Origin: Lachnospiraceae bacterium | GTDB taxonomy: Bacteria > Bacillota > Clostridia > Lachnospirales > Lachnospiraceae | Length of the DNA stretch: 64,000 bases | Direction of reading: 5' to 3' | NCBI GenBank assembly: GCA_022510685.1 | Contig: JAFLTA010000007.1 | Span: forward strand, 1 to 64,000 | Shown: positions 17,342 to 27,492 of the stretch, piece after piece | Layout: every line of letters begins with the position of its first letter | How positions within the stretch are numbered: the first letter of the stretch is position 1 | Made by a program: the position numbers and the translations under genes | Notes under the pieces: model-generated | The model's input: the letters and a program-made list of their open reading frames with translations, nothing else | What the model was told of the DNA's origin: nothing | Database searches by the model: none

Positions 17342-19201
17342 ATGTTTGATTTGCAGGATGAGTTGAAAAAACTGCCCGCCAAACCGGGCGTCTATTTGAT
17401 GCATGATAAGAAAGACGCCATCATTTATGTGGGAAAAGCAATCAGCCTCAAAAACCGGGTGCGGCAGTATTTCCAGAAAAGCCGTCGCGTCTCTCCCAAA
17501 ATTGAGAGGATGATTTCACAGATTGACCACTTTGAATACATTATTACAGATTCGGAAGTGGAAGCATTGGTGTTGGAAAATAACTTAATCAAAGAGCATC
17601 GTCCGAAATATAATACCATGCTCAAGGATGACAAAACGTATCCGTTTATTAAAGCGACAGTATACGAGACGTATCCGAGATTGATATATTCCAGAGAGCA
17701 AAAGAGAGATAAATGCAAGTATTTCGGACCATTTACCAGTGCCGGTTCCGCAAAGGATATGTTGGAACTGGTGCATAAATTGTATCGGATTCGTACCTGT
17801 AACCGTGTTTTGCCCAGAGACACCGGCAAGGAGCGTCCGTGTCTCAATTACCATATAAAGCAATGTCAGGCACCCTGTCAGGCTTACGTCAGCCCGGAGG
17901 AGTATCAGGAAAATTTTCGTAAGGCTATGAAGCTCATAGAAGGAGATTTTTCTGAAGTGCTTGAAATGTTAGAGGAAAAGATGGCAAATGCTGCAGAGGC
18001 AATGGCATTTGAGGAAGCGGCAAGCTATCGAGACTTGATTGCCAGCGTCAAAAAAGTATCGGTTCACCAGAAAGTCACAGATTTTGGTGGTGTGGACCGG
18101 GATATCATTGCCATGGCGCAAGAGAAAGAAGATGCGGTGATACAGGTGTTTTTTGTGAGGGAGGGAAAACTCATAGGGAGAGACCATTTCCACCTAAAAG
18201 GTGCAGATGATGAAACCCCGGGAGATGTCCTTTTATCATTTGTGAAACAGTTTTATGCAGGAACACCTTTTATTCCTCGCGAACTCATGTTAGAATATGA
18301 GATAGAGGAAAGCGAATTGATCAGCGACTGGCTCACAGGCAGACGTGGCAGCAAGGTCAGTATACTGGTTCCCAAGAAGGGGCAGAAGGAGCGTCTGGTA
18401 GAGCTGGCGCACAAAAATGCAGCTCTCGTTCTGGCACAGGATTCCGAAAAAATTCGCCGGGAGGAAGAGCGTACTCTGGGTGCCATGAAAGAAATTACGG
18501 ATTGGCTGGGATTACAAGATATACATCGAGTAGAATCCTATGACATTTCCAACATTAGCGGGTTTCAATCCGTAGGCTCTATGGTGGTGTTTGAAAATGG
18601 CAAGCCAAAGCGCAGTGATTACAGGAAATTTCGTATTAAAACCGTACATGGACCGGATGATTATGCCAGCATGGAAGAGGTGCTTGGCAGACGTTTCCGG
18701 CACGGCTTGGAGGAGCGTAAACAGATTAATGATGGGCAGAGGCAAGATCAAAACGGAAGCTTTACCCTGTTTCCGGATTTAATTATGATGGACGGTGGAC
18801 AAGGTCAGGTACACGTAGCAGAGACGGTTCTCACAGAGCTTGGGCTGTCGATACCGGTGTGTGGCATGGTAAAAGATGACAAACACCGTACCCGTGGTCT
18901 GTATTTCCGGGGGCAAGAGCTTCCGATTACCGTAGGCAGTGAGGGGTTTCATCTTATGACCCGGATACAGGACGAAGTACATCGCTTCGCGATTGAGTAT
19001 CACCGTTCTTTGCGGAGTAAAGTCCAGGTAAAATCTGTTTTGGATGATATAGAAGGTATCGGGCCGAAGCGTAGAAAACAGCTAATGAAACATTTCACTT
19101 CGCTGGATGCCGTTAAATCCGCATCGCTGGACGAACTGGCTGAGGTGGAATCTATGAACAAGCAGGCAGCAAAGAAAGTATATGATTTTTTTCATAAATG
19201 A
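17342..19201 (+). CDS. uvrC: Excinuclease ABC subunit C
   Basis: A 619-residue UvrC that makes both incisions in nucleotide excision repair. The GIY-YIG nuclease domain is at about 12-92 ([20 protein letters not shown]), followed by a four-Cys stretch around [27 protein letters not shown], the UVR motif that contacts UvrB (about 203-238) and the RNase H-like C nuclease ([19 protein letters not shown]). Two helix-hairpin-helix motifs end the protein ([20 protein letters not shown]). Its length is standard. hprK follows, an arrangement common in Clostridia. Confidence 0.97.
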   Translation: MFDLQDELKKLPAKPGVYLMHDKKDAIIYVGKAISLKNRVRQYFQKSRRVSPKIERMISQIDHFEYIITDSEVEALVLENNLIKEHRPKYNTMLKDDKTYPFIKATVYETYPRLIYSREQKRDKCKYFGPFTSAGSAKDMLELVHKLYRIRTCNRVLPRDTGKERPCLNYHIKQCQAPCQAYVSPEEYQENFRKAMKLIEGDFSEVLEMLEEKMANAAEAMAFEEAASYRDLIASVKKVSVHQKVTDFGGVDRDIIAMAQEKEDAVIQVFFVREGKLIGRDHFHLKGADDETPGDVLLSFVKQFYAGTPFIPRELMLEYEIEESELISDWLTGRRGSKVSILVPKKGQKERLVELAHKNAALVLAQDSEKIRREEERTLGAMKEITDWLGLQDIHRVESYDISNISGFQSVGSMVVFENGKPKRSDYRKFRIKTVHGPDDYASMEEVLGRRFRHGLEERKQINDGQRQDQNGSFTLFPDLIMMDGGQGQVHVAETVLTELGLSIPVCGMVKDDKHRTRGLYFRGQELPITVGSEGFHLMTRIQDEVHRFAIEYHRSLRSKVQVKSVLDDIEGIGPKRRKQLMKHFTSLDAVKSASLDELAEVESMNKQAAKKVYDFFHK

Positions 19202-19291
19202 TATATGATATATAAGAGTGTTTGAGGTGGCGAGAGTGATTGCATGTCGTATGAAGCATATATTAAAAAGATTGGAGGATGAGGATGCAAA

Positions 19292-20251
19292 ATGCAAAAT
19301 GAAAAATACAGTGTGGAATTACCGCACTTAATTGATAAGTTAAAACTGGAGAATTGCACTCCGGAGATATCGGTTGACGATATATTGGTGTGTCAGTCCG
19401 ATGTCAACAGACCGGCATTGCAGTTAGCAGGATTTTTTGATTATTTTGACTCCAATCGCGTTCAAATTATCGGACATGTGGAACATACTTACATGCTCCA
19501 AAAGGGTATTGAGTACAGCGCAGGCATGATGGAGCGCATCATGTGCGGGAGTGCAGAATCAGCAAAACCACCTTGCATTGTCTTTTGCAGAGATATTCCG
19601 ATTGAAGATGAACTGATTGCCATTGCGGGGAAATATCAGGTGCCGCTTCTTCGCACAAAGCGTGCTACAAATGAGTTTATGGCAGATTTGATTCAATTTT
19701 TGAATTTCAATATGGCTCCGCGTTGTTCTGTGCATGGCGTGCTGGTTGATATTTACGGTGAAGGCATTCTCATTATGGGTGAGAGTGGTATCGGTAAATC
19801 CGAAGTGGCTATAGAGCTGGTTCACAGGGGACACCGGCTGGTGTCGGATGACGTGGTGGAGATTAAGCGTATTAATGACAGTACGTTGATTGGAAGCGCA
19901 CCGGATATCACGAGGCATTTTATTGAGCTAAGGGGCATTGGTATCATTGATGCAAAATCCTTGTTTGGTGTGGAAAGTGTTAAGAATGAGCAGAATATTG
20001 ACCTGGTCATCAAGCTGGAGGAGTTTAACAAAGAGCAGGAATATGACCGTTTGGGATTGGAGGAACAGCATATTGAGTTCCTGGGCAATAAGGTAGTATG
20101 CCATTCCATACCCATTCGTCCCGGACGTAATCTGGCAGTTATTTGTGAATCGGCGGCAGTCAATCACAGACAAAAGAAAATGGGATACAATGCAGCGTGG
20201 GAGTTGTATAACCGTGTGACCAGCAACTTGTCAGAGAAAAGTCAGGATTAA
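19292..20251 (+). CDS. hprK: HPr kinase/phosphorylase
   Basis: A 319-residue bifunctional enzyme that phosphorylates HPr on Ser46 and reverses this, controlling carbon catabolite repression with CcpA. The P-loop GESGIGKSE lies near residue 163, followed by HRLVSDDVVEIKR and the family signature IELRGIGIIDAKSLFGV. The N-terminal domain (1-130) is of MurF-like type. The ribosome site GGAGGATGAGG precedes the ATG at 19292. A five-codon frame starting at 19285 overlaps the start and stops inside it. It lies downstream of uvrC and is probably co-transcribed with the HD protein that follows. Confidence 0.96.
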   Translation: MQNEKYSVELPHLIDKLKLENCTPEISVDDILVCQSDVNRPALQLAGFFDYFDSNRVQIIGHVEHTYMLQKGIEYSAGMMERIMCGSAESAKPPCIVFCRDIPIEDELIAIAGKYQVPLLRTKRATNEFMADLIQFLNFNMAPRCSVHGVLVDIYGEGILIMGESGIGKSEVAIELVHRGHRLVSDDVVEIKRINDSTLIGSAPDITRHFIELRGIGIIDAKSLFGVESVKNEQNIDLVIKLEEFNKEQEYDRLGLEEQHIEFLGNKVVCHSIPIRPGRNLAVICESAAVNHRQKKMGYNAAWELYNRVTSNLSEKSQD

Positions 20252-20323
20252 GAAAACAATAAATTCACATAGTATGAAAACTCCCGCAAAATCGGGGCAG
20301 ATGTAGAACGGAGGTTAATAAAA

Positions 20324-21466
20324 ATGATATTTGTAAAGGCAGAAGAACTTAAAACAGGAATGCGTTTGGCAAAACCGGTTTATAATAAAACCGGTGTCAT
20401 GTTGTACGAGCGTGATTCCAAGCTGACGCCACAGGGTATTGTCAGTATTCAAAATTTCGGATTGATTGGTGTGTATGTGTTAGAGCCGGCAGAGCCGGTG
20501 CCGCCAATGTCAGAGGATGACGTTGAATTTGAGCGTTTCCAGGCGATGGCTGTATTTTCCATCAAAGAAATTCTGGATGATGTGAGCAAACAAAAAGAGC
20601 CGGAGCAGTTGTATCAGTTTGCAAACCAAATCGTAAAGAATTACGGAGCGCTGGACCATAAAATCAATTTTATCCAGAATCTGCGTAGTGTAGAGGATTA
20701 TGTTTACAAGCATTCTCTGAACACAGCATTGCTTTGTGCTATGATGGCAAAACAGATGAATGTGGAGTTTAAGAAACAGTTAGATTTGGTGGTAGCTGCT
20801 ATTTTACATGATATCGGTACGCTGCTGATTCCGGTTCTTCTGCGTCGTAAGACTGAGCTGGAGCGTACTGAGGAGGATTTAAAGAAAATCAATACATACT
20901 ATGTGGCGGCATATCAGATGTTTAGCCGGGATTATGCTTTGGAAGCCGGTGTCAAGCTGATTCTTGCTGTTGCAATGCGTCGTATCTTCCAGGTGGGCGG
21001 CAAGTCAGATGAATTGGAAAAAAGACATGTGAGAGAGGTGGAAATTCTTCGTACCGCTTACATGTTTGATCAGCTTACGGCAATGAATATCCAGGAGGAG
21101 CCGGCATCGGATGTTATGGCGTTGCGTTTCCTGTTAGACCCGAATAACGGATATGATCAGGAAACGGTGCAGGCATTGATTAACAGTATTAACATTTTGG
21201 AACCGGGCGTGTGTGTGGAGCTTACTACGGGAGATCGCGGTCTTGTTATTGCACCGGGTGTGACGAACGTTCTGGAGCCCTATATTTTATCCTTCCGTGA
21301 CAACCAGATTTACAACATGGGAGATCCCAGTGTTTCTGAGAAAATGCAAATTAAAGATATCATGAAAACCATGGATAACCGTCATGTGATGGGTAAGGAT
21401 ATGTTGGATGAGTATAGCGGTGATGTGCTGCATATGGGAGAGCATTTAGATAAAAAGAATTATTAA
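20324..21466 (+). CDS. Degenerate HD-GYP family protein
   Basis: A 380-residue protein with the layout of HD-GYP cyclic-di-GMP phosphodiesterases: an N-terminal beta part (VKAEELKTGMRLAKPVYNKTGVMLY), then an HD core (VEDYVYKHSLNTALLCAMMAKQ and AAILHDIGTLLIP). The first His and the HD pair are present, but the usual HDIGK lysine is Thr, and the GYP loop with its HHE and GYP motifs is missing; the segment reads AVAMRRIFQVGGKSDELEK instead. The C terminus (about 290-345) resembles the segment that follows HD-GYP domains. It is probably not a normal phosphodiesterase and may be a binding or regulatory version. A GGAGG ribosome site supports the start. Confidence 0.75.
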   Translation: MIFVKAEELKTGMRLAKPVYNKTGVMLYERDSKLTPQGIVSIQNFGLIGVYVLEPAEPVPPMSEDDVEFERFQAMAVFSIKEILDDVSKQKEPEQLYQFANQIVKNYGALDHKINFIQNLRSVEDYVYKHSLNTALLCAMMAKQMNVEFKKQLDLVVAAILHDIGTLLIPVLLRRKTELERTEEDLKKINTYYVAAYQMFSRDYALEAGVKLILAVAMRRIFQVGGKSDELEKRHVREVEILRTAYMFDQLTAMNIQEEPASDVMALRFLLDPNNGYDQETVQALINSINILEPGVCVELTTGDRGLVIAPGVTNVLEPYILSFRDNQIYNMGDPSVSEKMQIKDIMKTMDNRHVMGKDMLDEYSGDVLHMGEHLDKKNY

Positions 21467-21470
21467 AACG

Positions 21471-21611
21471 GGGTGGAGTGTCCCTTTGGGGAATAACCCA
21501 CGCCGAATCATAGTATCATATTCATAGAGAAATCATGCAGCCGGGGCGTGTGCGACACAAAGTCCCGGCTTAGCTTGACGGCATTAATCCGAAATCCAGG
21601 GTTCAGATTAG
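21471..21611 (+). promoter_or_regulatory. Structured leader region before pth
   Basis: About 190 bases separate the HD gene from pth. They hold a hairpin with TCCC/GGGGA inside GGGT/ACCC (about 21472-21500), a second with AGCCGGG (21539-21545) pairing CCCGGCT (21564-21570) around a GTGT/ACAC arm, and the dispersed motif ending at 21611. No T tract follows the hairpins, so this looks like a structured 5' leader rather than a terminator. No known riboswitch match is recognised. Confidence 0.35.
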
Positions 21612-21665
21612 AGGAGATTGTACGCATAAAATGACAGACAGAAATATATAACGGGAGGAGTCATC

Positions 21666-22232
21666 ATGTTTATTATAGTCGGTTTGGGAAATCCTGACAG
21701 CAAGTATGCGGGAACAAGACATAATATCGGATTTTCTGCGATAACAGCATTGTGTGATAGCCATGGGATTTCCATGGATACCAGAAAACATAAAGCTGTG
21801 TGCGGAAAGGGAATCATACAGGGACAGAAGGTTTTGCTGGCGATGCCCCAGACCTACATGAATCTCAGCGGGGAAAGTGTGAGAGAACTGGTAGATTTTT
21901 ACAAAATTGACGTGGAGACAGAATTAATCATTATTTATGATGATGTTGCATTGAACCCGGGAAAGCTGCGGTTGCGCGCCCAGGGAAGTGCAGGCGGGCA
22001 CAATGGAATCAAAAATATTATTGCTCATTTAGGGACTCAGAAGTTTGCCAGAATCCGCATCGGAGTAGGAGAAAAACCTGCAGGATGGGATTTGGCGGAT
22101 TATGTGCTGGGGCGTTTCCCGGAAGATGAAAGACCGATTATCCGTGAAGCTCTGGAGCGCACCGTAAAGGCGTGTGAAACGATTATGACGGAAGACATTC
22201 AGAGTGCTATGAACCAATTTAATGGAGGCTGA
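21666..22232 (+). CDS. pth: Peptidyl-tRNA hydrolase
   Basis: A 188-residue Pth that frees tRNA from peptidyl-tRNA dropped by the ribosome. The signature GLGNPDSKYAGTRHNIGF includes the catalytic His19. Also seen are QTYMNLSGESV, the catalytic Asp region YDDVALNPGKLRLR and GSAGGHNGIKNI. The length is typical. It ends two bases before mfd, so the two are translationally linked, the standard pth-mfd order in Firmicutes. Confidence 0.97.
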   Translation: MFIIVGLGNPDSKYAGTRHNIGFSAITALCDSHGISMDTRKHKAVCGKGIIQGQKVLLAMPQTYMNLSGESVRELVDFYKIDVETELIIIYDDVALNPGKLRLRAQGSAGGHNGIKNIIAHLGTQKFARIRIGVGEKPAGWDLADYVLGRFPEDERPIIREALERTVKACETIMTEDIQSAMNQFNGG

Positions 22233-22234
22233 AC

Positions 22235-25200
22235 ATGGGGAAAATGATGGAGACGCTGTTGGCACCGCTGGAAGAGATTACTGCCTACCGCAATGCTGCT
22301 GATTTTTTCAAAAAAGGGAAATTCCCACTACAAATTTCCGGATGTGTGGAGTCCCAAAAGTGCCAATGGATATACGGACTCACACGGGAGAAGAAATGGC
22401 GCGTCATCATTGTTGCCAATGAACTGCGTGCCAGAGAACTGGCAGAAGATTACCGGATGTTTGACAGGGATGTATATTATTATCCTGCAAAGGATGTAAT
22501 TTTTTATAGTGCAGATGTTCATGGCAACGCAATCAGCACAGAGAGGCTAAAGGTGCGCGAGGCATTGCTGCGCGGAGAGGGCGGCACCGTCGTCACCACA
22601 CCGGATGCCGGGATGGAGTTGGTATTACCCCGGAGTGTGTATGAAAAAGCAGAAATACTCATCGAAGAGGGTAGCGTTCTGGATATGGATGAAACGATTG
22701 TCCGTTTTGTAAATATGGGTTATGTACGTCAGCCTCAGGTAGAAGCGCCGGGAGATTTTTCTGTACGGGGAGGGATTATTGATATTTTTCCTGTGACACA
22801 GGATTGTCCCTATCGGATTGAGTTGTGGGGCGATGAGGTGGATACCATACGTTCTTTCGATATAGAGAGCCAGCGTTCCATAGAGAGAGTAAAGGAATTT
22901 CGTATTTTCCCTGCGTCCGAGCTGATTCTTACCGATGCGGAGATTACAGAAGGTCTGCGTGGTATGAAAAAAGATGCCGGGAAGGTGGCACAGAAGTTAA
23001 AGAAAGCGAAGCAGTTTGAGGCGGTCAACCGACTGACTGACCATATAAAAGAAATCAGTGACGATTACGAGCATTATGGAAGCCGTCTGGAATTAGACGG
23101 TTATTTGTCGTACTTTCCGGTAGATGTATCGTCTTTTTTTGAAGCATTTCCGTGGGAGGAGACTATTTTCTTTGTTGATGAACCCAGCCGCTGTATGGAA
23201 AAAACGGATGCAGTGGAGACGGAGTTTCGGGAAAGTATGGAAAGTCGTCTGGAAAAAGGATATTGTCTGCCGAGACAATTGGAGCTTATTCGCAGTGGAG
23301 AGTGGGTGTTTGGCTATCTGATGAATGCCCCTTTAGTGTTGCTTTCTATTCTCGACAGCCTTCCGAAGCAGTTGACGGTAAAAGAGCGGGTGAATGTGCA
23401 GGTACAGCCGGTAGGCAGTTATAATAAACACTTTGAGTTACTGGTGGATGACATGCGGCGATGGAAGAAAAACGGCTATCGTGTACTGCTGTTGTCTACG
23501 TCTCGTACGAGAGCACAGCGGTTAAGTAAGGATTTAAATGACTATGAGATACCGGCATTTTACAGGGAGGTGCCGGATGTGGCACTGGAAGCCGGTCAGA
23601 TTATGGTATCCTATGGATTTCTGCGCCATGGATTTGCCTATGGAATGACAAAATTTGTCGTGGTGACGGAGGGAGATATTTTTGGTGCCAGACAGAAGCG
23701 CAAACATAGAAAGCAGAAGGTGTATGACGGGAAGGCAATCCAAAGTTTTAATGAGTTAAATGTGGGAGATTATGTCGTACACGAGAATCACGGTTTGGGT
23801 GTTTACCGGGGAATTGAGAAAATTTCCGTAGATAATGTCACAAAGGATTATATAAAGATTGAATATGGAGACGGGGGAAACCTCTATGTGCCGGCTTCCG
23901 GTTTGGACGTACTGCAGAAGTATGCCGGACAGGATGCGAAAGCACCGAAGCTGAATAAGTTAAATTCCAAAGAATGGAAAAAGACGAAGTCCAAAGTGTG
24001 GATGGCGGTGCAGGAGGTAGCAAAGGAATTAGTGCTCTTATATGCAAAACGCCAGCAGCAGAAAGGATTTGCCTACAGTCCTGATACCGTGTGGCAGCAG
24101 GAGTTTGAGGAGTTGTTTCCTTTTGAGGAGACGAAGGACCAGCTCACTGCTATCGCTGCCATCAAAAAGGATATGGAGAGCGAAAAAATCATGGACCGTC
24201 TGATTTGCGGAGATGTGGGCTATGGAAAGACAGAGCTTGCTTTTCGTGCTGCTTTTAAAGCGGTAAATGACGGAAAGCAGGTGGCAATTTTAGTACCTAC
24301 CACGATATTAGCACAACAACATTACAATACGCTGTTGGAACGGTTAGGGGATTTTCCCATACGGGTGGAGATGTTGTCCAGGTTCCGAACCCCGACTCAG
24401 CAGAAAAAAGCAATCAGTCTTTTGGGAAAGGGACAGGTTGATATCATTATCGGGACGCATCGTCTGTTATCAAAAGATGTGGTCTTTAAGGATTTAGGGC
24501 TTTTAGTCGTGGATGAGGAGCAGCGTTTTGGAGTAAGCCACAAGGAAAAAATCAAGCAGATGAAAGGAAATGTGGATGTGTTGACTCTCAGTGCAACACC
24601 GATTCCGCGTACGTTGCATATGAGTCTGTCTGGCATTCGGGATATGAGTGTTCTGGAGGAACCACCGGTGGACCGTCTGCCCATTCAAACTTTTGTCATG
24701 GAGCATAATGACGAGATCATCAGAGAGGCAATTAACCGGGAATTGGCACGGGGAGGACAGGTATATTATGTATATAATCGTGTGAATCGTATTGATGAAG
24801 TGGCGACGGAGGTGGCAAAGATGGTGCCGGATGCCAGTGTGGCGTTTGCCCATGGACAAATGAGTGAACGGGAACTGGAAAAGATTATGATGTCCTTTGT
24901 CAGTGGGGAGATTGATGTACTCGTAGCTACAACCATCATCGAGACAGGATTGGATATTTCCAATGTAAATACGATGATTATAGATCATGCAGACCAGATG
25001 GGACTGGCACAGTTGTATCAGTTGCGGGGGCGTGTGGGGCGCTCCAGCAGGACAGCATACGCCTTTTTGATGTTTCAGAGAGGGCGTATGCTGAAAGAAG
25101 TGGCAGAGAAACGTCTGGCGGCGATTAGGGAATATACCGAGCTTGGCTCCGGCATTAAAGTTGCCATGAGGGATTTGGAAATCCGCGGTGCCGGAAATTT

Positions 25201-25792
25201 GTTGGGAATGGCACAGTCAGGGCACATGGAAGCTGTAGGATACGACTTGTATTGTAAAATGCTCAACGAGGCGGTTCGGAAACTGAAAGGTGAGGAAACG
25301 TATGCGGAGGATTTTGAGACGAGTATTGATTTGCAGGTAGATGCCTATATTCCGGCGACGTATATCCGCAGTGAATTCCAGAAATTGGATATGTATAAGA
25401 GGATTGCAGGGATTGAAAATGCAGAGGAATATGCAGATATGCAGGAAGAACTGGTTGACCGGTTTGGAGAAATTCCAGCGGCGGCAGAGAATCTATTGCG
25501 AGTGGCATTATTGAAAGCGGAGGCACATCGGGTCGGCATTACCCAGATTGCCCAAAAACCAAGCCAAATCCGTATTTTTTTGAAAGAGAATGCAGAAATA
25601 TCTTCCGAAAAGTTAGTAAAAATGGTAGAATCATATCAAGGGGAGTTAAAAATAGTACAGGGTAGAGAAGCGGGAGAGAGTCCGTATTTTTTATATGCGC
25701 TTAAACAGAAGAAAAAGTCAGTGGCAGAGGAGCTGTTTCAAACGGTTGCCCGGCTGATTCGCGAAATTGGAGGTTTGTATGAAAAGGAATAA
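22235..25792 (+). CDS. mfd: Transcription-repair coupling factor Mfd
   Basis: A 1185-residue ATPase that removes stalled RNA polymerase and recruits UvrA to damaged template strands. It has an N-terminal UvrB-like part (FSVRGGIIDIFPV near residue 178) and the RNA-polymerase-interacting domain (LNVGDYVVHENHGLGVYRGIE). The helicase has Walker A CGDVGYGKTELAF (about 660), the Walker B box VVDEEQRFGV (about 759) and motif VI QLRGRVGRSSRTAYAF, followed by a C-terminal TRCF domain. The ATG at 22235 has GGAGG six bases upstream. With uvrC at 17.3 kb it gives this window two parts of excision repair. Confidence 0.97.
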   Translation: MGKMMETLLAPLEEITAYRNAADFFKKGKFPLQISGCVESQKCQWIYGLTREKKWRVIIVANELRARELAEDYRMFDRDVYYYPAKDVIFYSADVHGNAISTERLKVREALLRGEGGTVVTTPDAGMELVLPRSVYEKAEILIEEGSVLDMDETIVRFVNMGYVRQPQVEAPGDFSVRGGIIDIFPVTQDCPYRIELWGDEVDTIRSFDIESQRSIERVKEFRIFPASELILTDAEITEGLRGMKKDAGKVAQKLKKAKQFEAVNRLTDHIKEISDDYEHYGSRLELDGYLSYFPVDVSSFFEAFPWEETIFFVDEPSRCMEKTDAVETEFRESMESRLEKGYCLPRQLELIRSGEWVFGYLMNAPLVLLSILDSLPKQLTVKERVNVQVQPVGSYNKHFELLVDDMRRWKKNGYRVLLLSTSRTRAQRLSKDLNDYEIPAFYREVPDVALEAGQIMVSYGFLRHGFAYGMTKFVVVTEGDIFGARQKRKHRKQKVYDGKAIQSFNELNVGDYVVHENHGLGVYRGIEKISVDNVTKDYIKIEYGDGGNLYVPASGLDVLQKYAGQDAKAPKLNKLNSKEWKKTKSKVWMAVQEVAKELVLLYAKRQQQKGFAYSPDTVWQQEFEELFPFEETKDQLTAIAAIKKDMESEKIMDRLICGDVGYGKTELAFRAAFKAVNDGKQVAILVPTTILAQQHYNTLLERLGDFPIRVEMLSRFRTPTQQKKAISLLGKGQVDIIIGTHRLLSKDVVFKDLGLLVVDEEQRFGVSHKEKIKQMKGNVDVLTLSATPIPRTLHMSLSGIRDMSVLEEPPVDRLPIQTFVMEHNDEIIREAINRELARGGQVYYVYNRVNRIDEVATEVAKMVPDASVAFAHGQMSERELEKIMMSFVSGEIDVLVATTIIETGLDISNVNTMIIDHADQMGLAQLYQLRGRVGRSSRTAYAFLMFQRGRMLKEVAEKRLAAIREYTELGSGIKVAMRDLEIRGAGNLLGMAQSGHMEAVGYDLYCKMLNEAVRKLKGEETYAEDFETSIDLQVDAYIPATYIRSEFQKLDMYKRIAGIENAEEYADMQEELVDRFGEIPAAAENLLRVALLKAEAHRVGITQIAQKPSQIRIFLKENAEISSEKLVKMVESYQGELKIVQGREAGESPYFLYALKQKKKSVAEELFQTVARLIREIGGLYEKE

Positions 25793-26792
25793 ATGGCTTG
25801 TGGCAGGGATGAGTTTGTGTTTGGCAGTCTCTACTCTGTTGACAGGATGTGGTGGAAATAAGACAAAAAAAAGCAGTGTAAAGCTGGATTCCGGTAAAAT
25901 GGAGGCAGATTCTGTGGTTATGGGCGTGGGGGATGAAGCAGTTCGTTACAGCGAAATGATGAACTATGCCTATCTGTTAAAACGTCAGTATGAGGGAAAT
26001 TTCGGCAGTGAATTATGGGGATATACTGTGGGTGAGAATAAGACAGTGGGAGATCAGGCGAAACAGGAAATCATCAATATGGTCACCCAGTTGAAAGTGA
26101 TTCAGGTCACAGCGAAGCAGCAGAAAGTTTCCCTGTCCAATGACGAGAAGGACGAAGCATTGCAGCAGGCAGAAAAAATTATGGAGAATGTTTCCGAGGA
26201 GGAAAAGCAGACATTTTTCTTGACTATACAGGGGATGAGTCAGCTCTATGAAGAAAATATCCTTGCAAATAAAATGTTTTATGTGGCAACGGATGATGCG
26301 GATACAGAGGTTAGTGACGAGGATGCGAAGCAAGTATTTATCCAGTACCTTCAAGTCTTAACCAAAGGCAGAGATTCCTCCGGCAAACAGATTGATATGG
26401 ATGCCGCCGGCATAGAGCAGGCGCGGAAACGCGGGGAGGCTTTGCAAAAAGAGGCTGTGAAAACGAAAGACTTCCTGGGACTGGCAAAGGAGAACTCGGA
26501 TGCCCCCAAACAGGAACTGGTCATCGGTAAAGATTCTGAGGAGCTGGAAAAAGCAGCGGTTGACGTGGCGTTGTCTCTGAGAAAAGGTCAAGTCAGTGGC
26601 TTGATAGAGGGAGAACAGGGCTTCTATGTCATTCATTGTGTCAATGATAATGACGTGGATGCGACACAAAACCGGAAAGAGGAAATTATTGAGGAAAGAC
26701 AGACGGCTATGTTTAAGAAAAAATATAATAGCTGGCTGAAAAAGTGCGAAGTGAACATTAGTGAGGACTTTTGGGAAAATTTTCAACTTTAA
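25779..26792 (+). CDS. PpiC/SurA-like peptidyl-prolyl isomerase lipoprotein
   Basis: A 337-residue lipoprotein with signal ending STLLTGC (Cys24 lipidated). It has a SurA-like helical N domain (YSEMMNYAYLLKRQYEGN) and a parvulin-like domain at about 185-295: QYLQVLTKGRDSSG and FLGLAKENSDAPKQELVIGKDSEE, then VALSLRKGQVSGLIEGEQGFYVIHC. It probably folds exported proteins outside the membrane, as PrsA does, though the isomerase residues are loosely conserved. The ATG at 25779 sits six bases after GGAGG and overlaps the mfd end by 14 bases, so the genes are coupled. The pth-mfd-PpiC order is common in Clostridia. Confidence 0.85.
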   Translation: MKRNKWLVAGMSLCLAVSTLLTGCGGNKTKKSSVKLDSGKMEADSVVMGVGDEAVRYSEMMNYAYLLKRQYEGNFGSELWGYTVGENKTVGDQAKQEIINMVTQLKVIQVTAKQQKVSLSNDEKDEALQQAEKIMENVSEEEKQTFFLTIQGMSQLYEENILANKMFYVATDDADTEVSDEDAKQVFIQYLQVLTKGRDSSGKQIDMDAAGIEQARKRGEALQKEAVKTKDFLGLAKENSDAPKQELVIGKDSEELEKAAVDVALSLRKGQVSGLIEGEQGFYVIHCVNDNDVDATQNRKEEIIEERQTAMFKKKYNSWLKKCEVNISEDFWENFQL

Positions 26793-26845
26793 GAAAAAAT
26801 TTAGGATTTATACTTGATTTTATGCGAATTTTGTCCGAAATCTCA

Positions 26846-26874
26846 TTTACAGGAATGTCAAGTTTTGTTATACT
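26846..26874 (+). promoter_or_regulatory. Promoter of cheX
   Basis: TTTACA (26846-26851) and TATACT (26869-26874) with a 17-base spacer, about 30 bases upstream of the cheX start. Confidence 0.6.
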
Positions 26875-26903
26875 ATGGGGTATGACATACGGGGAGGTAA
26901 AAG

Positions 26904-27356
26904 ATGAAAGCAGAACATGTAAACCCATTTATCATTTCGGTTTGCAAGATTATGAAGGATATGTGTATGCTGGATTTAAAAATCGGGAAACCGGCTATGA
27001 GAGAACAAGATTTTCCGGCAGAAAATTCATTGATAAAATTAGGTCTGGTAGGGCAGCTTACCGGTGAAGTTTTGTTAAATATAGATCATCAGACGGCATT
27101 GGGGATTGTTTCAAAGATGATGATGAGTCCGGTGGAAACTATTGATGCTATCGGTGAGAGCGCAATTTCTGAATTGGGTAATATGATTGCGGGAAATGCA
27201 GCTACAGTCTTTGCAAATAACAATATCATTATAGATATTACACCGCCAAGCTATTGTGTAGGCTCAGCTTATCAGGGTGGCGGGAACCAAATGTTTAGTA
27301 TTCCTTTTACTTCGGAAATCGGAAATTTAACAGTGGATGTATTTATTCAGGAATGA
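26904..27356 (+). CDS. cheX: CheX-family CheY-P phosphatase
   Basis: A 150-residue single-domain protein of the CheC/CheX/FliY class. The active-site helix ESAISELGNMIAGNA carries the conserved Glu and Asn that remove phosphate from CheY, and the ending around MFSIPFTSEIGNLTVDVFI forms the dimer-forming strands. It stops the chemotaxis signal. GGGGAGG precedes the ATG. It stands alone, with its own promoter and terminator; the chemoreceptor at 15.4 kb is the only other chemotaxis gene in the window. Confidence 0.88.
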   Translation: MKAEHVNPFIISVCKIMKDMCMLDLKIGKPAMREQDFPAENSLIKLGLVGQLTGEVLLNIDHQTALGIVSKMMMSPVETIDAIGESAISELGNMIAGNAATVFANNNIIIDITPPSYCVGSAYQGGGNQMFSIPFTSEIGNLTVDVFIQE

Positions 27357-27420
27357 GGAAACCGGTTTTTTTGAGCCCGGCATAAAATGATATCAAAATA
27401 CTACGATTACATATGAGTAT

Positions 27421-27450
27421 GAAAGGGAGTTTCGCAAAACTCCCTTTTGT
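27421..27450 (+). terminator. Terminator of cheX
   Basis: AAAGGGAGTTT and AAACTCCCTTTT form a perfect stem around a short loop and end in T's. Confidence 0.85.
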
Positions 27451-27492
27451 TGTGTGGAGTGGTTTGCAGGACATACAGAAAGGAGCAAGGAT

